A stretch of DNA of 37,483 nt, from the NCBI GenBank assembly GCA_944320815.1, contig CALUIZ010000031.1, forward strand, positions 1 through 37,483, in the 5' to 3' direction. Both the position numbers and the translations under genes were made by a program. This document shows, one piece after another, positions 1 to 8,464 of the stretch (positions are counted from its first letter, which is position 1; each line of letters starts with the position of its first letter). This DNA comes from an uncultured Phocaeicola sp. Lineage in GTDB: Bacteria; Bacteroidota; Bacteroidia; Bacteroidales; Bacteroidaceae. A model generated the notes under the pieces. That model was not told the DNA's origin and searched no databases. It was given only the letters and a program-made list of their open reading frames with translations.

Positions 1-80
1 GTAAAACCTACATATCTCCCTTTTATTCCAATAGTTTGCATTATTCCTGCGAAATCCATCCGTATGTGAGCGAGTTTCCG

Positions 81-88
81 TATCTTTG
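81..88 (+). promoter_or_regulatory. Bacteroidetes -7 promoter element for metG
   Basis: TATCTTTG matches the Bacteroidetes primary-sigma -7 consensus TAnnTTTG. It lies 35 bases before the metG ATG, giving a predicted short leader. No good -33 TTG is seen about 20 bases upstream, so the match rests on the -7 box and its position. Confidence 0.6.
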
Positions 89-123
89 CAAAGCTAATAT
101 CGTATCAGGAAAACAGATTATAT

Positions 124-2166
124 ATGGAAAAGAGATTCAAAAGAACAACCGTCACTTCGGCACTGCCCTATGCCAACGGACCGGTACACATCGGCCACCT
201 GGCAGGAGTTTACGTGCCGGCTGACATCTATGTGCGCTACCTCCGCCTGAAGAAGGAGGACGTACTCTTCATCGGAGGTTCCGACGAACATGGAGTGCCC
301 ATCACTATCCGCGCCAAGAAGGAAGGATGCACTCCGCAAGACATCGTGGACCGCTACCACACGCTTATCCGTGACTCGTTCAAGGAATTCGGCATCTCGT
401 TCGACGTGTACGGACGCACATCTTCGAAAGTGCACCATGATACGGCTTCCGACTTCTTCCGCAAGCTGTACGACAAAGGGGAGTTCATCGAAAAAACCTC
501 CATGCAGTATTATGACGAAGAAGCGAAGACATTCCTTGCCGACCGATACATCACAGGCGAATGTCCGCGATGCCATGCCCAAGGTGCCTACGGCGACCAG
601 TGCGAGAAATGCGGATCCACCCTCTCTCCCACAGAACTTATCAACCCGAAAAGTGCCATCAGCGGAAGCGAGCCGGTGATGAAGGAAACCACACACTGGT
701 ATCTGCCGCTCGACAAGCATGAAGCATGGCTGCGCCAGTGGATTCTGGAAGACCACAAGGAATGGCGGCCCAATGTGTACGGCCAATGCAAGTCATGGCT
801 CGACATGGGTCTGCAGCCCCGTGCCGTGAGCCGTGACCTCGACTGGGGTATCCCCGTGCCTGTGGAGGGAGCCGAAGGCAAAGTGCTCTACGTATGGTTC
901 GACGCGCCCATCGGCTACATCTCGAACACCAAGGAACTGCTTCCCGACTCATGGGAGAAATGGTGGAAAGACCCTGAGACACGACTCGTCCACTTCATCG
1001 GGAAAGACAACATCGTGTTCCACTGCATCGTGTTCCCCGCCATGCTGAAGGCGGAAGGCAGCTATATCCTGCCGGACAACGTGCCCGCCAACGAGTTCCT
1101 GAATCTGGAAGGAGACAAGATTTCCACCTCACGCAACTGGGCGGTATGGCTGCACGAATATCTGCAGGATTTTCCCGGCAAACAGGATGTGCTGCGCTAC
1201 GTGCTCACCGCCAACGCACCGGAAACGAAAGACAACGATTTTACATGGAAAGACTTCCAGGCACGCAACAACAACGAACTGGTGGCCGTCTACGGCAACT
1301 TCGTGAACCGTGCACTGGTGCTCACCCACAAATATTTTGAAGGCAAAGTTCCTGCCTGCGGCGAACTGAACGACTACGACAAGGCAACGCTCCAAGAATT
1401 TGCGGATGTGAAGACACAGGTGGAGAAACTGCTTGATGTGTTCAAGTTCCGCGACGCACAGAAGGAAGCGATGAACCTCGCACGTATCGGAAACAAATAT
1501 CTTGCCGACACCGAACCGTGGAAACTGGCGAAGACGGACATGGACCGCGTGGCTACCATCCTGCACATCGCGCTGCAACTGGTGGCAAACCTTTCCATCG
1601 CATTTGAACCGTTCCTCCCCTTCAGTTCTGAAAGACTCCGCAAGATGCTGAACATGGAAAGCTTCAGTTGGGAGCAGCTGGGACGTACTGACCTGCTGGA
1701 AGCGGGACATCAGCTGGACAAGGCGGAACTTCTGTTTGAAAAAATAGAGGACAGCGTGATTCAGGCGCAGGTGGACAAGTTGCTTGCCACGAAAAAAGCG
1801 AACGAAGCTGCCAACTACAAGGCAAGCCCGATAAAGCCGACCGTATCAATCGAAGATTTCGACAAGCTGGACATCCGCGTCGGAACGGTACTGGAGTGCG
1901 AAAACGTGCCGAAGATGAAGAAACTGCTGAAGTTCAAGATTGCCGACGGACTGGAGAACCGCACTATCGTGAGCGGCATCGCCCAGCACTACAAGCCGGA
2001 AGAACTGGTAGGCAGGCAGGTGCTGTTCATCGCCAACCTCGCTCCGCGCCAGTTCAAGAACGGTCTGGTGAGCGAAGGCATGATTCTGAGTGCCGAAAAC
2101 TTCGACGGCTCACTGGCAGTCACTTCAGTGCTGCGCGAAGTGAAGCCCGGAAGTGAAGTGAAATAA
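124..2166 (+). CDS. metG: Methionyl-tRNA synthetase with C-terminal tRNA-binding domain
   Basis: This cytoplasmic class I aminoacyl-tRNA synthetase charges tRNA-Met with methionine using ATP. The HIGH motif is at residues 22-25. The KMSKS loop appears as KISTS at 332-336. Two CxxC pairs (C147/C150 and C160/C163) form the zinc-binding insert of the MetG1-type enzyme. Residues about 570-680 match the EMAPII/Trbp111-type tRNA-binding domain (LDIRVGTV, then a conserved SEGMIL). The 680-residue length is normal for Bacteroidetes MetRS carrying this appendix. The ATG at 124 fits the -7 box at 81-88. The gene stands alone, with a hairpin after it and a glycan locus downstream. Confidence 0.97.
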   Translation: MEKRFKRTTVTSALPYANGPVHIGHLAGVYVPADIYVRYLRLKKEDVLFIGGSDEHGVPITIRAKKEGCTPQDIVDRYHTLIRDSFKEFGISFDVYGRTSSKVHHDTASDFFRKLYDKGEFIEKTSMQYYDEEAKTFLADRYITGECPRCHAQGAYGDQCEKCGSTLSPTELINPKSAISGSEPVMKETTHWYLPLDKHEAWLRQWILEDHKEWRPNVYGQCKSWLDMGLQPRAVSRDLDWGIPVPVEGAEGKVLYVWFDAPIGYISNTKELLPDSWEKWWKDPETRLVHFIGKDNIVFHCIVFPAMLKAEGSYILPDNVPANEFLNLEGDKISTSRNWAVWLHEYLQDFPGKQDVLRYVLTANAPETKDNDFTWKDFQARNNNELVAVYGNFVNRALVLTHKYFEGKVPACGELNDYDKATLQEFADVKTQVEKLLDVFKFRDAQKEAMNLARIGNKYLADTEPWKLAKTDMDRVATILHIALQLVANLSIAFEPFLPFSSERLRKMLNMESFSWEQLGRTDLLEAGHQLDKAELLFEKIEDSVIQAQVDKLLATKKANEAANYKASPIKPTVSIEDFDKLDIRVGTVLECENVPKMKKLLKFKIADGLENRTIVSGIAQHYKPEELVGRQVLFIANLAPRQFKNGLVSEGMILSAENFDGSLAVTSVLREVKPGSEVK

Positions 2167-2179
2167 CATCAGCCGACGA

Positions 2180-2211
2180 GCCGACAGGATTCTGACGCAT
2201 CTCCTGCCGGC
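2180..2211 (+). terminator. Hairpin after metG, possible terminator
   Basis: GCCGACAGGA (2180-2189) pairs with TCCTGCCGGC (2202-2211) with one mismatch around a 12-base loop. No U-run follows, so it is a weak intrinsic-terminator candidate. It is the only structure seen between metG and the flippase gene. Confidence 0.4.
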
Positions 2212-2232
2212 CCGTCATCCATCAATTAAAGC

Positions 2233-3684
2233 ATGTCCGAACAGTCTCTGAAAGAAAAAACGGCAAAAGGCCTCCTGTGGGGAGGAGTCAGCAACGGGAT
2301 ACAACAACTGTTGAATCTCGCGTTCGGAATCGTGCTGGCACGTATGCTGAATGCCGCCGACTATGGCATGGTAGGTATGCTCGCCATATTTACAGCCATC
2401 GCAGGCACTTTGCAGGACAGCGGATTCACCACGGCCATTGTCAACAAGAAAGAGGTCACACACAAAGACTACAATGCCGTTTTCTGGTTCAGCTTCCTTA
2501 CAGGCGTACTGCTTTATGTCATCCTCTTTTTTTCTGCGCCGCTCATTGCCGCCTATTACCGCCAGCCAGACCTGATTCCGCTGGCCCGCTTCACTTTTCT
2601 CGGCTTTGTAATATCAAGCACGGCAACGGCCCATAGCGCATACCTGTTCCGCAATCTGATGGTCAAGCAAAAGGCCATCGCCCAGATTCCTGCACTGATT
2701 CTGTCAGGAGGCACCGGAATCATCATGGCATACAATGGAATGTCATACTGGGGAATCGCGACGCAGAGTCTGATATACATACTGGTCGTCAACGTAAGCT
2801 TCTGGTATTTTTCTCCGTGGCGACCTACGTTCCACATCGATTTCAGCCCTCTGAAGGAAATGTTCGGATTCAGCAGCAAAGTGCTGATTACAAACATCTT
2901 TCTACAAGCCAACAACAATATTTTTTCTGCCATCATCGGCCGGCTTTTCCTTCCAAAAGACGTGGGATTCTACAGCCAGGCAAACAAATGGAACTCCATG
3001 GGCGCATCGCTGATCAGCGGGATGATGAACAGTGTGGCACAACCCATCCTCTCACAAGTCACCGACAACACCAACCGCCAGCAAGCCGTATTCCGCAAAA
3101 TGCTCCGTTTCACCTCCTATCTGTCTTTCCCTTCCATGTTCGGTCTGGCACTCATCGCGCCGGAATTTATCGAACTGACCATCCAGACCAAATGGATGCC
3201 ATGTGTCCCCATGCTTCAGACACTTTGCGTCTGGGGAGCTTTTCTTCCGATCAGCACCCTATGCTCCAATCTCATCATCAGCAAAGGCAAATCCGACATT
3301 TATATGTGGAACACAATAGCCATCGGCATCCTTCAAGTGGCGGCTGTACTCCTTGTTCACCGTCAGGGCATCTATTACATGATTCTCACCTATGCCTGCA
3401 TAAATATTGTATGGCTGCTGGTATGGCACCACTTCATCCGGAAAGAAATAAGTCTGCGCCTGTGGGATGCTATAAAAGACATCGCACCTTTCGGGGGCAT
3501 AGCTCTCCTCACAATGGGAATAACATATGCACTGACTGTCTCCATCGAGCCGCAATGGCTTCTCATGACAGCAAAAATCATCATTGCAGGCATCGTCTAC
3601 TTCTGTATCATGCATTTATCCCGCTCAAAGATACAGCAGGAAGCATTGTCGTATTTATTAAGAAGAAAAAAGGAAAAGCCATGA
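2233..3684 (+). CDS. Wzx-type oligosaccharide flippase (MOP superfamily, PST family)
   Basis: This is a predicted inner-membrane flippase of 483 residues that would move undecaprenyl-linked glycans from the cytoplasmic to the periplasmic face. Hydrophobic segments run through nearly the whole length, consistent with 12-14 helices. The N-terminus (KGLLWGGVSNGIQQLLNL, then LARMLNAADYG) resembles the WzxC-like lipopolysaccharide biosynthesis branch. The next gene starts inside its stop codon (ATGA overlap at 3681-3684), so translation is probably coupled. It heads a run of glycosyltransferase genes, which supports a role in exporting their product. The transported glycan cannot be told from sequence. 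No TAnnTTTG box was found in the 66-base gap upstream. Confidence 0.85.
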   Translation: MSEQSLKEKTAKGLLWGGVSNGIQQLLNLAFGIVLARMLNAADYGMVGMLAIFTAIAGTLQDSGFTTAIVNKKEVTHKDYNAVFWFSFLTGVLLYVILFFSAPLIAAYYRQPDLIPLARFTFLGFVISSTATAHSAYLFRNLMVKQKAIAQIPALILSGGTGIIMAYNGMSYWGIATQSLIYILVVNVSFWYFSPWRPTFHIDFSPLKEMFGFSSKVLITNIFLQANNNIFSAIIGRLFLPKDVGFYSQANKWNSMGASLISGMMNSVAQPILSQVTDNTNRQQAVFRKMLRFTSYLSFPSMFGLALIAPEFIELTIQTKWMPCVPMLQTLCVWGAFLPISTLCSNLIISKGKSDIYMWNTIAIGILQVAAVLLVHRQGIYYMILTYACINIVWLLVWHHFIRKEISLRLWDAIKDIAPFGGIALLTMGITYALTVSIEPQWLLMTAKIIIAGIVYFCIMHLSRSKIQQEALSYLLRRKKEKP

Positions 3685-4613
3685 TAAGTGTAGTCATCCC
3701 TTTATATAACGGTGCCTCCTATATAGGACGAAGCATACAATCGGTGCTGCGGCAAACTTTCCGCAAATATGAAATCATCGTTGTTGATGACGGCTCTACA
3801 GACAATGGGGCTGAAATCGCCGGACAGTTCAACCAGACAAATATCCGGATTGTCCGCCAGTCCAACGGAGGTGTGTCTTCCGCAAGGAACACGGGCATAA
3901 AAAATGCCCGATACGGACTCATCGCCTTTCTGGATGCCGATGACGAATGGCTACCCAACCATCTGGAGACGATTGAACGATTATACAGGAAATACCCCCA
4001 ATGCGGAGTGTTCGGCACATCTTATTATTTCAAGAAAGCAGACATGCCTTTACGGGAGCCAATACTTCCGAACGGATTCACGTTCAACACCCCGGAGGGA
4101 ATACTCGACAATTATTACGAACTGGCATCGGGCACAGACTTCCCCATGCAGACCAGTGCTTATGCAGTCCGGAAAGAAACAATCGAAAGTATAGGGGGAT
4201 TCCCTGAAGGGATTCCTTCCGGTGAGGACATCATCACGCTGGCCCGTCTGCAGACCGTCTGCGACTTTGCTTACAGCCGGACAGCCACTACCATCTACCA
4301 CCTCACAACCGGAAACAACAAAAGCCGACGGCCAATTCTGAAGGATGACCCTCTAGACTCCATGTTTGACGAGATATACCATAAGGCCGGAAACAGGAAA
4401 GGAATCCGGCTGTTCATTTCTTCCTGGCACAAACGACGGATGTCCGGTGCCATACTGGCCCATAAATATGGACTGGGAATGCGGGAATTCTGGAAGTCCT
4501 TCCGAATATTGCCCGTACAAAAGAAACTTTACACATCTCTGTTGGTCACGCTTTTCTCCAGTGTGACAGGAATCAGCCTGTATGACATCAACAGACATCT
4601 GAAGAAACAATGA
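3681..4613 (+). CDS. Family 2 glycosyltransferase
   Basis: This 310-residue protein has a GT-A fold inverting glycosyltransferase domain of the GT2 type. The N-terminal strand VVIPLYNG, DDGS at 36-39 (nucleotide binding) and the metal-binding DADD at 85-88 are all present. The ATG at 3681 overlaps the flippase stop by four bases, and the frame reads straight into the GT2 signature. An open frame extends further upstream but only as an out-of-frame shadow of the flippase gene. It probably adds one sugar to a lipid-linked glycan at the cytoplasmic face. Donor and acceptor are unknown. Confidence 0.88.
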   Translation: MISVVIPLYNGASYIGRSIQSVLRQTFRKYEIIVVDDGSTDNGAEIAGQFNQTNIRIVRQSNGGVSSARNTGIKNARYGLIAFLDADDEWLPNHLETIERLYRKYPQCGVFGTSYYFKKADMPLREPILPNGFTFNTPEGILDNYYELASGTDFPMQTSAYAVRKETIESIGGFPEGIPSGEDIITLARLQTVCDFAYSRTATTIYHLTTGNNKSRRPILKDDPLDSMFDEIYHKAGNRKGIRLFISSWHKRRMSGAILAHKYGLGMREFWKSFRILPVQKKLYTSLLVTLFSSVTGISLYDINRHLKKQ

Positions 4614-4620
4614 CAACGAT

Positions 4621-5637
4621 ATGAAAGAAACTTCCAATTACATAGTCACCTGGTTCTACAAGGAATCGGCTGAAGATGCCAGCTTCTATCCACAAATGGG
4701 AGAGAAAGGAGACTCCTCACTCGTACATTCCATCTATATGCAGATTCAGGTCCCGTTTTTCCGGACATTCCGGTACTATAACCCTCTGACAAAGCTGATT
4801 TTCTTCACCAATCTGCAGAAGACAAGCCTTCCCTGCTTCCTGAGGAACCTGTTCGATACGCTGCAAGTAGAGGTTGTCACCCTCCCTTACACCTGCAGGC
4901 CGCCCAGAAACTGGTACGGCGCATGGCAGAACCAATTTTATCTGTACGACATTCTGCATTACATGGAAGCCCGGCTGAAAGCAGACGATGTAATGCTGGT
5001 GACTGATGCCGACTGCCTCTGCCGCGCTTCTCTGGACCCTCTGTTCACGAAAGCCAGAACCGAAGGAAGCGCACTGTATGAATTCATTACGGACCGGAAC
5101 GCCCGAATCAACGGAATCACTCTGCCGGAAATGGAGAGCCTCTATGAAGCTTGCTATAAAGAAAAGCCGAAACGCCCCCTCACTTATTATGGAGGAGAGT
5201 TCGTCTGCCTGCGGGGAGATACAGTGCGGCGCATCAACCAGACTTATCCCAATCTGTGGAAATTCAATCTGCAACGAAGCGAAGACAACCTGCCAAAACT
5301 GAACGAGGAGGCACATGTGTTGAGTCTGCTGGCCGAACGGTTGCAGATCCGCAACGACATAGCCAACGGATACGTGAAAAGGATGTGGACTTCACCGCTG
5401 TTCAACAATGTTGTGCCGGGTGATGAGAGGCTGGCCGTATGGCATCTGCCGTATGAGAAGAAACGCGGCCTTTACCATCTCTACAAGTATCTGGAGAAAC
5501 GGAATGCGCTGGAAGACGAAGACCACTTCTGGAAGGAGGCGAAGGAACTGACAGGAATCCCGCACATCAGTGTCCGAAAAAGGATACGCGACCGGATTAC
5601 CACACTCATCATCAAACTGAAAAACAGACAGTCATGA
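4621..5637 (+). CDS. Putative glycosyltransferase, family not recognised
   Basis: This 338-residue soluble protein starts seven bases after the previous stop and shares a four-base overlap (ATGA) with the next gene, so it sits inside the glycan operon. I do not recognise a named family. The layout suggests a GT-A fold. A strand LVTDADC at 126-132 contains a DxD metal-site candidate (D129, D131), preceded by WYGAWQNQFYLYDIL at about 100. A later segment, YYGGEFVCLRGD, resembles the acceptor-side region of nucleotide-diphospho-sugar transferases. No signal peptide or membrane helix is seen. Function is inferred from motif and neighbourhood and would most likely be transfer of a sugar in the same pathway. 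Confidence 0.6.
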   Translation: MKETSNYIVTWFYKESAEDASFYPQMGEKGDSSLVHSIYMQIQVPFFRTFRYYNPLTKLIFFTNLQKTSLPCFLRNLFDTLQVEVVTLPYTCRPPRNWYGAWQNQFYLYDILHYMEARLKADDVMLVTDADCLCRASLDPLFTKARTEGSALYEFITDRNARINGITLPEMESLYEACYKEKPKRPLTYYGGEFVCLRGDTVRRINQTYPNLWKFNLQRSEDNLPKLNEEAHVLSLLAERLQIRNDIANGYVKRMWTSPLFNNVVPGDERLAVWHLPYEKKRGLYHLYKYLEKRNALEDEDHFWKEAKELTGIPHISVRKRIRDRITTLIIKLKNRQS

Positions 5638-6524
5638 AAGTGCTTACCATCATCATATCATACAACTTCGGGAAATGGATAAAGCCATGTCTGGAGAGTC
5701 TGCTGAGGTCGACACACCCGACGGACATACTTGTCATCGACAACGGTTCAAAAGACCAGACCGTATCCATTATCCGGCAGAATTATCCGTCGGTACGCAT
5801 CATTGACAACAAACGAAATCTGGGATTCGGCAGGGCGAACAACATCGGCATGCGGACAGCTCTGGAGGAAGGCTTCGATGCCGTATTTCTCATGAACCAG
5901 GACGCATGGATTGAACCGGATGTCATCGGGACTCTGGCGGATCTGGCAGAAAGCCACACTGAATATGGCATCCTTTCACCTGTCCACCTGAACGGGAAAG
6001 GCGACCAGCTCGACAAAGGGTTTGCGAGCTATACGCACACACCAGACATCGACGGGCTTCCGCATGACAAGCGACTGGTGGAAGCTGCCTTCATCAATGC
6101 AGCCTTCTGGTTCATCCCCGTTGCCACACTGAGGACAGTGGGAGGATTCTCACCGCTTTTCTACCACTATGGAGAAGACAAGGACTATATGAACCGACTG
6201 CATTACCACGGACTGAAGGCTGGCTATTCACCTCAAGTCTACGGATGTCACGACCGGGAGTTCCGCACCGTATCACGCGAAGCGTTCTTCCGTTCTGAAT
6301 ATGTGTACCTCCTCTCCGAATATGCCAACCTCAACCGTCCGTTCCCGGACGCATTCGCCTACAGCGTGCTGGCCTGTGTGAAGAAAGCACTGCAAACGTT
6401 CGCCCGCCGCAAACCGAAAGACGGATGCACCTATCTGCATCTTGCCATGAAGCTGACGGCCCACACGGGCAAAGTCATCCGTGTCCGCCGGGAAACGAAA
6501 AAAGAAGCACCGCATTTCCTATAA
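5634..6524 (+). CDS. Family 2 glycosyltransferase, rhamnosyltransferase-like
   Basis: This 296-residue GT2 protein has an N-terminal strand LTIIISYN, DNGS at 36-39 and NQDAW at 88-92. The NxD form of the metal motif, with a following WIEPDVIG, is common in the branch annotated as rhamnosyltransferases or WcaA/GlcNAc-transferase-like (COG1216). The start codon overlaps the upstream stop by four bases. The C-terminal third is basic (RRKPK, RVRRETKK), which would suit membrane-surface association. It probably elongates the lipid-linked oligosaccharide. The sugar is not predictable from these motifs. Confidence 0.85.
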   Translation: MKVLTIIISYNFGKWIKPCLESLLRSTHPTDILVIDNGSKDQTVSIIRQNYPSVRIIDNKRNLGFGRANNIGMRTALEEGFDAVFLMNQDAWIEPDVIGTLADLAESHTEYGILSPVHLNGKGDQLDKGFASYTHTPDIDGLPHDKRLVEAAFINAAFWFIPVATLRTVGGFSPLFYHYGEDKDYMNRLHYHGLKAGYSPQVYGCHDREFRTVSREAFFRSEYVYLLSEYANLNRPFPDAFAYSVLACVKKALQTFARRKPKDGCTYLHLAMKLTAHTGKVIRVRRETKKEAPHFL

Positions 6525-6551
6525 TTCTTCATCCTTAAACTTTCACTAAAA

Positions 6552-7460
6552 ATGTACGCTCCCATCCTATTATTCGTCTACAACCGCCCCGAGCACACCC
6601 GTCGCGTCATCGAATCGCTGCAAGCCAATGCTGAAGCGGCAGAAAGCGAGCTGTTCATCTATGCAGACCAGGCACGTCATGAAACAGATGCCCCCAAGGT
6701 GAAGGAAGTGCGGGAATATATCCGCCACATCGACGGATTCAGACATGTCACACTGATTGAACGTGACGAGAACTGGGGACTGGCCCGGAACATCATCGAC
6801 GGAGTGACCACACAAGTCAATGCATATGGACGTGTAATTGTACTGGAAGACGATCTGGTGGTCGCGCCCCATTTCCTGAGGTTCATGAACGATGCGCTGG
6901 AGGTCTATAAAGAAGAGGAAAAAGTGGGACACATACAGGCATGTGACTTCACGAAAGACCCGTCGTTGCCCGACACCTTTCTCATCAAATGGACCGGAAG
7001 CTGGGGGTGGGCCACATGGGCACGCGCATGGAAACATTTTAACCCGGACGGGAAGGCACTTCTCGCACAACTGAAAAGCCGGAAACTCACACGGCAGTTC
7101 GACTTCAACGGGAACTACCCTTTCACCCGGATGCTCCACCGGCAGATTGCCGGAAAAAACAATTCATGGGCTATCCGGTGGAACGCCAGTCTGTTCCTGG
7201 ACGACATTCTATCGTTGAATGTCGGTAAATCACTGGTACAGAATACCGGATTCGACGGAAGCGGAACAAACTGCGGCGGCGGAGGTCTCTACAGCTCTGA
7301 CTTATGGATGGAACCGCTGCCGGTGGTACCCGTCAGCCCTGCTGAAGAGAACATAGCTGCCCGAAAGGCCTTCGAACGTTATTACCACCGCACCAACTGT
7401 TTCTGGGCGAAAGCTGTCCGCCGTATCCGACGGACGCTGCATGGAGATTTCGGGGCATGA
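6552..7460 (+). CDS. Glycosyltransferase, GT-A fold (GNT-I/GT2-like)
   Basis: This 302-residue protein starts PILLFVYNRPEHT, typical of a Bacteroidetes sugar transferase family with a GNT-I-like GT-A domain. An EDDL metal-binding motif follows at 99-102. The segment GSWGWATWARAW at about 151-162 is a hallmark of the same family. It lies 27 bases after the previous gene and is the last + strand gene before the - strand fucosyltransferase-like gene. No membrane segment is seen. Donor and linkage are unknown. Confidence 0.8.
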   Translation: MYAPILLFVYNRPEHTRRVIESLQANAEAAESELFIYADQARHETDAPKVKEVREYIRHIDGFRHVTLIERDENWGLARNIIDGVTTQVNAYGRVIVLEDDLVVAPHFLRFMNDALEVYKEEEKVGHIQACDFTKDPSLPDTFLIKWTGSWGWATWARAWKHFNPDGKALLAQLKSRKLTRQFDFNGNYPFTRMLHRQIAGKNNSWAIRWNASLFLDDILSLNVGKSLVQNTGFDGSGTNCGGGGLYSSDLWMEPLPVVPVSPAEENIAARKAFERYYHRTNCFWAKAVRRIRRTLHGDFGA

Positions 7461-7492
7461 GAATTGCCTGCAAAAACACCCCTTTGTCATAA

Positions 7493-7514
7493 CCGGAACA
7501 GCCTTTTATTCCGG
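7493..7514. terminator. Short hairpin between convergent genes
   Basis: CCGGAA (7493-7498) and TTCCGG (7509-7514) form a six-bp stem with a ten-base loop. It sits in the 98-base space between the convergent + strand glycosyltransferase and the - strand fucosyltransferase-like gene, so it could serve either transcript. The stem is short and the U-run is not adjacent. Confidence 0.3.
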
Positions 7515-7558
7515 CCAGAACAACCTGATACTTTTTTCTGACAGACATGTCCCTGCCG

Positions 7559-8392
7559 TCATCTTTTCACGATGACCAGCGGGATGTCCCCCAGTTCGGC
7601 CGCCAGCTCCGAAAACGAGCTATGGAAAGAGCCGTATATCTTTCTGGTCCGGGCCAACGTGTAAAGGTCAGTCAGCCCTTCACGGATGCCATTCGTCGAA
7701 CCGCGGTCGGCCCGACTCTCCGCACAGACCACTCTGTCCGCATAGCGGTCGCGCATGGCCCGCTTCACATCCTCCGAATCAGTTGCCAGATAAATGCACA
7801 GATTGTCATGCATGGCCAGTTCCCCGTCGATAGAGTCAAAGAAAAGCTCCAGCGGACTATGCCGGATAGACAAAGCATTGTCTGTCCTTCTGATATGCAC
7901 ACCGATGGTATAAGGTGAGAAGACCGAACTTCTCCGGTCTATCAGCAACTGCACCTCCGCCACCGGACGGAAAATATCATGAAGCGACTGCGGGGGATAA
8001 GGATAGAAAGGCAGATAAGCCGCCATATACACCTTCCCTTTCCCGGCCCATCCCTCAAAGTCAAAACGGTTTTTGCGCAGTCCGTCTGTCTGGTGCTCAT
8101 ACAGACAGATATCGAACATCAGCTTCTGGAACAGGGCCGGCACATGAAAATTCTTCCGGCGCGGACGGTCATACAGCAGCAGGTCCAGTGGGGAAGCCTC
8201 TGCAATCCGCACACCTTCAGGCAGGCAACGAGGTGAAAACAAATCATGGAACGCGGCATGCAAAGCCCAGTCCTGAAACCACACGACCTTCAGGCTGATG
8301 CCCGACTTCTCGGCCAAAGCGACCGCCGACAGCGTGGCACGTATGCGGTTGGCCAGTCCCCCGGCAGGAACAAATATCATTTTTCTCTTCAT
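7559..8392 (-). CDS. Fucosyltransferase-like protein (GT-B, O-FucT/NodZ/GT11 superfamily)
   Basis: This 277-residue protein opens with FVPAGGLANRIRATLSA, the N-terminal glycine loop of the fucosyltransferase superfamily. It carries GVHIRRTDN at about 164-172, the GDP-fucose-binding Arg motif (HxRRTD) shared by NodZ, O-fucosyltransferases and, more loosely, GT11. It is therefore a likely GDP-fucose-dependent transferase. I chose ATG 8392. A frame upstream to 8419 would need TTG and would overrun the -7 box at 8399-8406. It is the only gene of the cluster on the - strand. No GDP-fucose synthesis genes are in the window. Confidence 0.72.
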   Translation of the reverse strand: MKRKMIFVPAGGLANRIRATLSAVALAEKSGISLKVVWFQDWALHAAFHDLFSPRCLPEGVRIAEASPLDLLLYDRPRRKNFHVPALFQKLMFDICLYEHQTDGLRKNRFDFEGWAGKGKVYMAAYLPFYPYPPQSLHDIFRPVAEVQLLIDRRSSVFSPYTIGVHIRRTDNALSIRHSPLELFFDSIDGELAMHDNLCIYLATDSEDVKRAMRDRYADRVVCAESRADRGSTNGIREGLTDLYTLARTRKIYGSFHSSFSELAAELGDIPLVIVKR

Positions 8393-8398
8393 ATCGGG

Positions 8399-8406
8399 CA
8401 AAAGTA
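8399..8406 (-). promoter_or_regulatory. -7 element for the fucosyltransferase-like gene
   Basis: On the - strand TACTTTTG matches TAnnTTTG and ends six bases before the ATG at 8392. With the usual 5-8 base distance from box to start, the transcript would begin at or very near the start codon, so the mRNA may be leaderless. Confidence 0.5.
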
Positions 8407-8430
8407 ACGAATTTATCAAGATGAAAACAT

Positions 8431-8438
8431 TAACTTTG
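8431..8438 (+). promoter_or_regulatory. -7 element for the GT4 gene
   Basis: TAACTTTG matches TAnnTTTG 27 bases before the ATG at 8465. It is divergent from the - strand box at 8399-8406, so the two -7 boxes are separated by only 24 bases. No clear -33 element is seen. Confidence 0.55.
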
Positions 8439-8464
8439 CAAAAACTTTGACAGAGGACAGAAAC

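Noticed and set aside
1..80. Riboswitch upstream of metG
   Set aside because: The leader after the predicted start is only about 30 bases, and no SAM or T-box structure is visible.
2817..3680. Upstream extension of the first family 2 transferase frame
   Set aside because: It is an out-of-frame reading of the flippase gene. The transferase signature begins at the ATG at 3681.
8393..8419. Longer start for the fucosyltransferase-like protein
   Set aside because: It would need a TTG codon and overlap the -7 box at 8399-8406.
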